This document shows positions 5,635-8,374 of a stretch of DNA of 8,374 bases, piece after piece. The stretch comes from Thermoflexales bacterium (GTDB taxonomy: Bacteria > Chloroflexota > Anaerolineae > S140-20). The stretch covers positions 1-8,374 of the forward strand of contig WFUY01000066.1 of NCBI GenBank assembly GCA_015484715.1, given 5' to 3'. The notes under the pieces are model-generated. The model did not search any database, had not been told where the DNA came from, and saw only the letters and a program-made list of their open reading frames with translations. The translations under genes were made by a program, and so were the position numbers. Numbering within the stretch: position 1 is the first letter of the stretch; every line of letters starts with the position of its first letter.

Positions 5635-6735
5635 CTAGCCGCCGGTGGGGATGGTCCCGACCACCCCTTCGACGAACCAGTCCATGCTCAGCATATCGCC
5701 GTCGCTCATGCACTCCCCTTCGGGCACCCGGACGTTGCCGTCCTGGTCCTTGATGGGGCCGCAGAAGACGTCCCACTCGCCGCTGAGGATGCGCTGCTTC
5801 TCCTGCTCGACGAGTTTCTTGACATCATCGGGCACCTTGGGGCTCAAGGGGGCCAGGTCCACCACCCCGTCCTTCATCCCGCCCCAGTACTGGTGGCTCT
5901 TCCAGGTGCCGTTGAGCACCTCTTTGACCGTCTGAACGTAGTACTTCCCCCAGTTCCAGACGGGGCTGGTGAGGACGGTGTCGCCGACGAACTTGGCCAT
6001 ATCGGAGTCGTAGCCGATGCTCAGCTTGCCCCGCTCCTTGGCCGCCTTCTGAGGCTCCGTGGTGTCCTGGTGCTGAGCGATGATGTCGGCTCCTTCATCC
6101 AACAGCGCCTCGGCTGCCTCCCGCTCCTTCACCGGGTCGTACCAGGTGTTGGTCCAGACGACGCGGACCTCGGCGTTGGGGTTCACCTTGCGCACGCCCA
6201 GGGTGAAGGCGTTGATCCCCCGGATCACCTCGGGGATGGGGTGGGCGGCGACGTAACCGATGAAGCCGTTCTGGGTCATCTTGCCGGCCACCAGGCCCGA
6301 CAGGTAGCGGGGCTGGTACATCCGCCCGAAGTAGGTGGCCATGTTGTCGGCGGTCTTGTAACCGGAGCAGTGCTCGAAGATGACGTCGGGGTTCTCCTTG
6401 GCCACGGTGAGCATCGGGTCCATGTAGCCGAAGCTGGTGGCGAAGATCACCTTAGCCCCCTGCTGGATGAGGTCCCGCATCGCCTTCTCGGAGTCCGGGC
6501 CTTCGGGGACGTCCATCACGACGATGGTCTCCACCTTGTCGCCCAGTTCCTCCTCGAGCATCTTGCGGCCCCGGTCGTGCTCGTAGGTCCAGCCCAGGTC
6601 GCCGGGCTGGCCGATGTAGATGAAGGCGACCTTGAGCTTCTCGGCGGGCTTCTGGGCTGCGCCACCGCCGCAGGCGGTGAGCAGCAGCACCGCTACGATG
6701 GTCAGGGTCAGAAGAGAAGCCATCCGTTTGTTCAT
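5635..6735 (-). CDS. BMP-family lipoprotein, substrate-binding component of the ABC importer
   Basis: A 366-residue exported lipoprotein. The signal peptide M-N-K-R-M-A-S-L plus a hydrophobic stretch ends in lipobox L-T-A-C with the lipidated cysteine at 22, then a short G-G-G linker. The mature part is a BMP/PnrA periplasmic-binding fold: K-V-A-F-I-Y-I-G-Q-P-G-D-L-G-W-T-Y-E-H-D (about 35-54), A-K-V-I-F-A-T-S-F-G-Y, and the hinge-side Y-L-S-G-L-V-A-G. It captures substrate at the outer face of the membrane and delivers it to the two permeases. The Shine-Dalgarno AAAGGAGGAG lies five bases before the ATG, so the start is well supported; that ATG also overlaps the stop of a possible 30-codon leader ORF. 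No clear promoter is visible just upstream. Known relatives bind nucleosides, purines or other small heterocycles. Confidence 0.95.
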   Translation of the reverse strand: MNKRMASLLTLTIVAVLLLTACGGGAAQKPAEKLKVAFIYIGQPGDLGWTYEHDRGRKMLEEELGDKVETIVVMDVPEGPDSEKAMRDLIQQGAKVIFATSFGYMDPMLTVAKENPDVIFEHCSGYKTADNMATYFGRMYQPRYLSGLVAGKMTQNGFIGYVAAHPIPEVIRGINAFTLGVRKVNPNAEVRVVWTNTWYDPVKEREAAEALLDEGADIIAQHQDTTEPQKAAKERGKLSIGYDSDMAKFVGDTVLTSPVWNWGKYYVQTVKEVLNGTWKSHQYWGGMKDGVVDLAPLSPKVPDDVKKLVEQEKQRILSGEWDVFCGPIKDQDGNVRVPEGECMSDGDMLSMDWFVEGVVGTIPTGG

Positions 6736-6824
6736 CTCGCTCCTCCTTTGGTGGTACAGGCAGGGGTTGGGGGTAAACGGACACCGGAGACGGATTGGCG
6801 CATTGGGCTTGGGGTGTCGGGCAT
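6732..6824 (-). CDS. Possible 30-codon leader ORF coupled to the binding-protein gene
   Basis: An ATG at 6824 follows AGGAGGTGAT, which matches the anti-Shine-Dalgarno tail of 16S rRNA over ten bases. The ORF M-P-D-T-P-S-P-M-R-Q... ends in TGA overlapping the binding-protein ATG (ATGA). The peptide has no recognised domain and is proline-rich at both ends. The GGAGG core is only two bases from the ATG, which is shorter than usual, so initiation may be poor. The arrangement suggests a leader peptide or a ribosome-loading site, but it could be chance. Confidence 0.35.
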   Translation of the reverse strand: MPDTPSPMRQSVSGVRLPPTPACTTKGGAR

Positions 6825-6883
6825 CACCTCCTCAGAAGAATCGTGCTTTCGGCTCGAGAGGCAAGGCGCTAATAGGAAGGAAC
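6825..6883 (-). other. Gap between the zinc-finger gene and the leader ORF
   Basis: 59 bases. I looked for a promoter for the binding-protein operon. The best hexamers (TTGCCT with ATTCTT at 17 bases; TATTAG without a -35) are poor. There is no terminator-like hairpin after the zinc-finger gene, so read-through from upstream is possible. Confidence 0.4.
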
Positions 6884-7171
6884 TCACTGACTCTCGGCAG
6901 CTACGATGGGTTGGACGGTAGAAGCGAGTTGCGTATACGAGAAGATCAAAACCTCCGCCCGCAGGCCACGTAAGCGGTTTAGCAAGTCTGTGATATGGTC
7001 CACGGTTTGTCCTGTCAGATAAGGTTCGTGACAACTCTGGCAGATTTCCGCAGGCACCTCTTTGATCAACACAACGGTGTCCGGCAGGACAAAGGGGATC
7101 GTTGCTGTTCCCCACTCCAGCCGTCCCCCGCACAGGGGACAGCGACTACCTTTTCCGGGTCCGCCAGTCAT
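6884..7171 (-). CDS. YgiT/MqsA-type zinc-finger protein, antitoxin-like
   Basis: A 95-residue protein with two CxxC zinc knuckles: C-P-L-C-G-G at 11-16 and C-Q-S-C-H-E-P-Y at 44-51. The intervening segment I-P-F-V-L-P-D-T-V-V-L-I-K-E-V-P-A-E-I matches the YgiT-type ribbon, the zinc-binding N-terminal half of MqsA-like antitoxins. Unlike full MqsA (about 130 residues) it has no room for the C-terminal helix-turn-helix, so it may not be a DNA-binding repressor by itself. The ATG at 7171 has GGAGGA eight bases upstream and lies inside the end of the DUF4258 gene (26-base overlap), which ties the two together. Short YgiT proteins are often found next to DUF4258 genes. Confidence 0.85.
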   Translation of the reverse strand: MTGGPGKGSRCPLCGGRLEWGTATIPFVLPDTVVLIKEVPAEICQSCHEPYLTGQTVDHITDLLNRLRGLRAEVLIFSYTQLASTVQPIVAAESQ

Positions 7172-7502
7172 CTTCCCATTCCTCCGGGGACGGCTTATAC
7201 ACCGTCACAATCAACAAGCGGTCATTGGCTTCGTCTACGGCGATCACAGCGTGAAAGGGCTCTCCTGTAGCCAGCCACCCCATAACCAGACAGTCCGGCA
7301 GGGGGCGATGTAAAGCTGGGTAGTCTTCGATGATTTCGCAGCGCTGCAGACCTTCTTCCACCAACAGACGGTTCCAGCCCTCGTTTATGAGTTCAGCGAT
7401 GCCGTGGCGAGACCAAAGGATCTTGGTATGCTGAGGGGCTGCTTGGTTTTGTTTTGCTTTTTGCCTGATGAACGCTTGGCGATCTTGTATCTTATCCTGC
7501 AT
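7146..7502 (-). CDS. DUF4258-domain protein, toxin-like partner of the YgiT protein
   Basis: A 118-residue protein. From about residue 28 it fits DUF4258: I-L-W-S-R-H-G-I-A-E-L, E-I-I-E-D-Y-P, P-D-C-L-V-M-G-W, P-F-H-A-V-I-A-V-D and the C-terminal V-T-V-Y-K-P-S-P-E-E-W. The first 27 residues are polar and glutamine/lysine-rich and may be a lead-in helix. The family is uncharacterised. Its small size, its fixed pairing with YgiT zinc-finger genes and its compact mixed alpha/beta pattern make an RNase-toxin-like role plausible, not shown. The ATG at 7502 has no Shine-Dalgarno, so the exact start is uncertain. The permease remnant ends 53 bases upstream. Confidence 0.8.
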   Translation of the reverse strand: MQDKIQDRQAFIRQKAKQNQAAPQHTKILWSRHGIAELINEGWNRLLVEEGLQRCEIIEDYPALHRPLPDCLVMGWLATGEPFHAVIAVDEANDRLLIVTVYKPSPEEWEDDWRTRKR

Positions 7503-7555
7503 CGGTCAAGGGTCTAGGTATGCTGGCTCTCGGGAGTGTCGGCGTGGCTGGCGAG

Positions 7556-7918
7556 CTATTCTTTGACAAAAGCTGTGCCCAAGGCTGCCGGCGGTGAGCC
7601 CCGCAGGGCGTTGCGCAGAGGACGCCCGATCCTGGGCGGCAGTAGGGCGGTGAGTCGGTCCAGCAGGTCGCTGCTCACCAGAAGCAGGGCCAGGAGCATC
7701 AGCGCAAAGGGAGCTACCTGGAAGACCTGGGTGGGCACCTGGGGCCAGACCCGTTGGAGGGTGCTGGCCAGCGACTTGAGCCCGCCGAAAAGGTAAGCTC
7801 CCAAGGCGACCCGGATAGGGTGCCACCCTCCGAAGATAACAATGGCCAGCGCGATCCAGCCGTTGCCGGCCGTGTGGCGGTGGCTCCAGCCCAGCTTGAC
7901 GCGGAATGTGGGCTCGCC
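7556..7918 (-). pseudogene. C-terminal remnant of a second BMP-class ABC permease
   Basis: An open stretch of 120 codons whose product is only the last third of a permease. W-S-H-R-H-T-A-G-N-G-W-I-A-L-A-I-V-I-F leads into H-P-I-R-V-A-L-G-A-Y-L-F-G-G. This aligns with G-R-G-W-I-A-I-A-L-V-I-F and D-P-L-R-A-V-V-G-A-L-L-F-G-G of the intact permease Q (from residue 229), and both end with a P-A-A-L-G motif. The other three-quarters are absent. Upstream, in the same frame, is the TGA of the Rpn-type gene; there is no ATG or ribosome-binding site to start the remnant. The tail (L-L-P-P-R-I-G-R-P, ending V-K-E) differs from permease Q, so it is a fragment of another transporter of the same class rather than a recent duplicate. 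Homology from about residue 7 of the remnant is clear. Confidence 0.85.
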
Positions 7919-8338
7919 TCACGACCCTTGGGAATTCCCTGCCGTTTGCCCCGATAGATTTTCCAGAAAGGCCTCCAGGCTCTCCGTCTGCATTGCCTCC
8001 ACCAGCAGGTCTTGGAGCAAGCCGGCATCCTCGATCTCGGCCAGCCCTTTGGCGATGGGCTCCAACGCCGGCCCCGTCGGGTCAAACCGCACCCGCAGCA
8101 GGTGCAGGATGGCTTCCCGCTGCCCTTCTAGGATCCCTTGTTGGAGGCCCTGTTGGAGGCCCTGCTGGAGGCCCTGCTGAAGGCCCTCCTCCAGAATCTG
8201 CCTGTACCAAGGGGATTCCTTCAGAACCGCCATATCCCACCTCACAATCTGCCGCACTTGCTCCGGCTCCATCACGAAGCTGGCAAACAAGGCCAGCGCC
8301 GCTTCCACTTCCTCCCCCACCCCCCGCTCCCGCAACAC
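7919..8338 (-). CDS. Rpn/PD-(D/E)XK nuclease-family transposase-like protein, C-terminal half only
   Basis: 139 residues are visible. A helical part (V-E-A-A-L-A-L-F-A-S-F-V-M-E-P-E-Q-V-R) and W-Y-R-Q-I-L-E-E-G are followed by the repetitive linker (L-Q-Q-G)4-I-L-E-G-Q-R-E-A-I-L-H-L-L, then a helical tail. The glutamine-glycine linker before Q-R-E-A-I is a hallmark of Rpn-family proteins, also annotated as recombination-promoting nucleases or putative transposases. These are normally about 280-330 residues with an N-terminal PD-(D/E)XK nuclease domain, which is missing here. The apparent GTG at 8338 coincides exactly with the arm end of the palindrome at the window edge, so I treat the gene as cut by the sequence end, not as starting there. 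It stops in the same frame and directly before the permease remnant. Confidence 0.8.
   Translation of the reverse strand: MLRERGVGEEVEAALALFASFVMEPEQVRQIVRWDMAVLKESPWYRQILEEGLQQGLQQGLQQGLQQGILEGQREAILHLLRVRFDPTGPALEPIAKGLAEIEDAGLLQDLLVEAMQTESLEAFLENLSGQTAGNSQGS
8141..8188. repeat. Four 12-bp tandem repeats encoding the L-Q-Q-G linker
   Basis: Units TTGGAGGCCCTG, TTGGAGGCCCTG, CTGGAGGCCCTG and a diverged CTGAAGGCCCTC lie end to end. Being multiples of three they keep the Rpn frame and encode repeats of L-Q-Q-G on the minus strand. Copy number in such arrays commonly varies by slippage. Confidence 0.9.
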
Positions 8339-8374
8339 CGTGTTGCGGGAGCGGGGGGTGGGGGAGGAAGTGGA
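8304..8374. repeat. Perfect 35-bp-arm palindrome at the window end, probable fold-back artefact
   Basis: Bases 8304-8338 are the exact reverse complement of 8340-8374, with one centre base at 8339. The right arm adds nothing new and ends flush with the window. No interruption or mismatch is present, and the left arm is ordinary Rpn coding sequence. This is what a chimeric fold-back read or assembly error at a contig end produces. A real hairpin or inverted duplication is possible but less likely. Confidence 0.85.

Noticed and set aside
5567..5776. 70-codon N-terminal extension of the nucleotidyltransferase
   Set aside because: It runs through the binding-protein 3' end and the hairpin; the ATG at 5566 has a proper Shine-Dalgarno and starts the conserved part.
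6736..6883. Possible purine riboswitch ahead of the binding-protein gene
   Set aside because: I see no conserved three-way-junction core or expression-platform hairpin; it was considered only because the transporter may carry purines.
5596..6921. Plus-strand ORF of 441 codons opposite the binding-protein gene
   Set aside because: It is an antisense shadow; the minus strand has a signal peptide, lipobox and good ribosome-binding site.
6825..7133. Longer version of the leader ORF, open back to 7133
   Set aside because: It overlaps the YgiT zinc-finger gene in another frame and has no domain; only the segment after the AGGAGGTGAT site is worth considering.
8141..8188. Tandem repeats considered as a CRISPR array
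   Set aside because: The units are 12 bp, contiguous and without spacers, and they encode a protein linker.

Overview
This window is GC-rich, well above 60% by eye. Every gene I can support lies on the minus strand, so biological reading order runs from high to low coordinates. It looks like a bacterial genome. The family mix (a BMP-type ABC importer, a molybdenum-hydroxylase FAD subunit, an Rpn-family protein with a (L-Q-Q-G)n linker and several small toxin-antitoxin-like pairs) would suit a member of the Chloroflexota, perhaps Anaerolineae. That assignment is inference from gene content, not a marker gene.

The core is one importer of the BMP/nucleoside-purine class: lipoprotein binding protein (6735-5635), double ATPase (4638-3115), permease P (2286-1198) and permease Q (1201-245). 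Four bases later comes the start of a xanthine/CO-dehydrogenase-type FAD subunit (240-1), cut by the window edge. The pairing suggests uptake and oxidation of a purine or similar heterocycle.

The usual binding protein-ATPase-permease-permease order is interrupted twice by toxin-antitoxin-type pairs placed exactly at gene junctions. An MNT nucleotidyltransferase/HEPN pair (5566-4644) sits between binding protein and ATPase. A Phd-like antitoxin/VapC PIN toxin pair (3024-2283) sits between ATPase and permease P. Several joints overlap by GTGA or ATGA, so the pairs appear translationally threaded into the operon. A good extended -10 promoter, with a candidate operator, overlaps the ATPase stop codon just before the Phd/VapC pair. 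A strong 13-bp hairpin follows the binding-protein gene. A possible 30-codon leader ORF ends in an ATGA overlap with the binding-protein start.

Upstream of the operon is a third small pair, DUF4258 plus a YgiT-type zinc-finger protein (7502-6884). Beyond it lies debris: the C-terminal third of a second, different BMP-type permease (7918-7556), directly preceded in the same frame by the C-terminal half of an Rpn/PD-(D/E)XK-type protein (8338-7919). The last 71 bases form a perfect 35-bp-arm palindrome that ends flush with the window. It is most likely a fold-back artefact at a contig end, so the Rpn gene is probably cut there rather than truly starting there. No RNA gene, CRISPR array or complete insertion sequence was seen.
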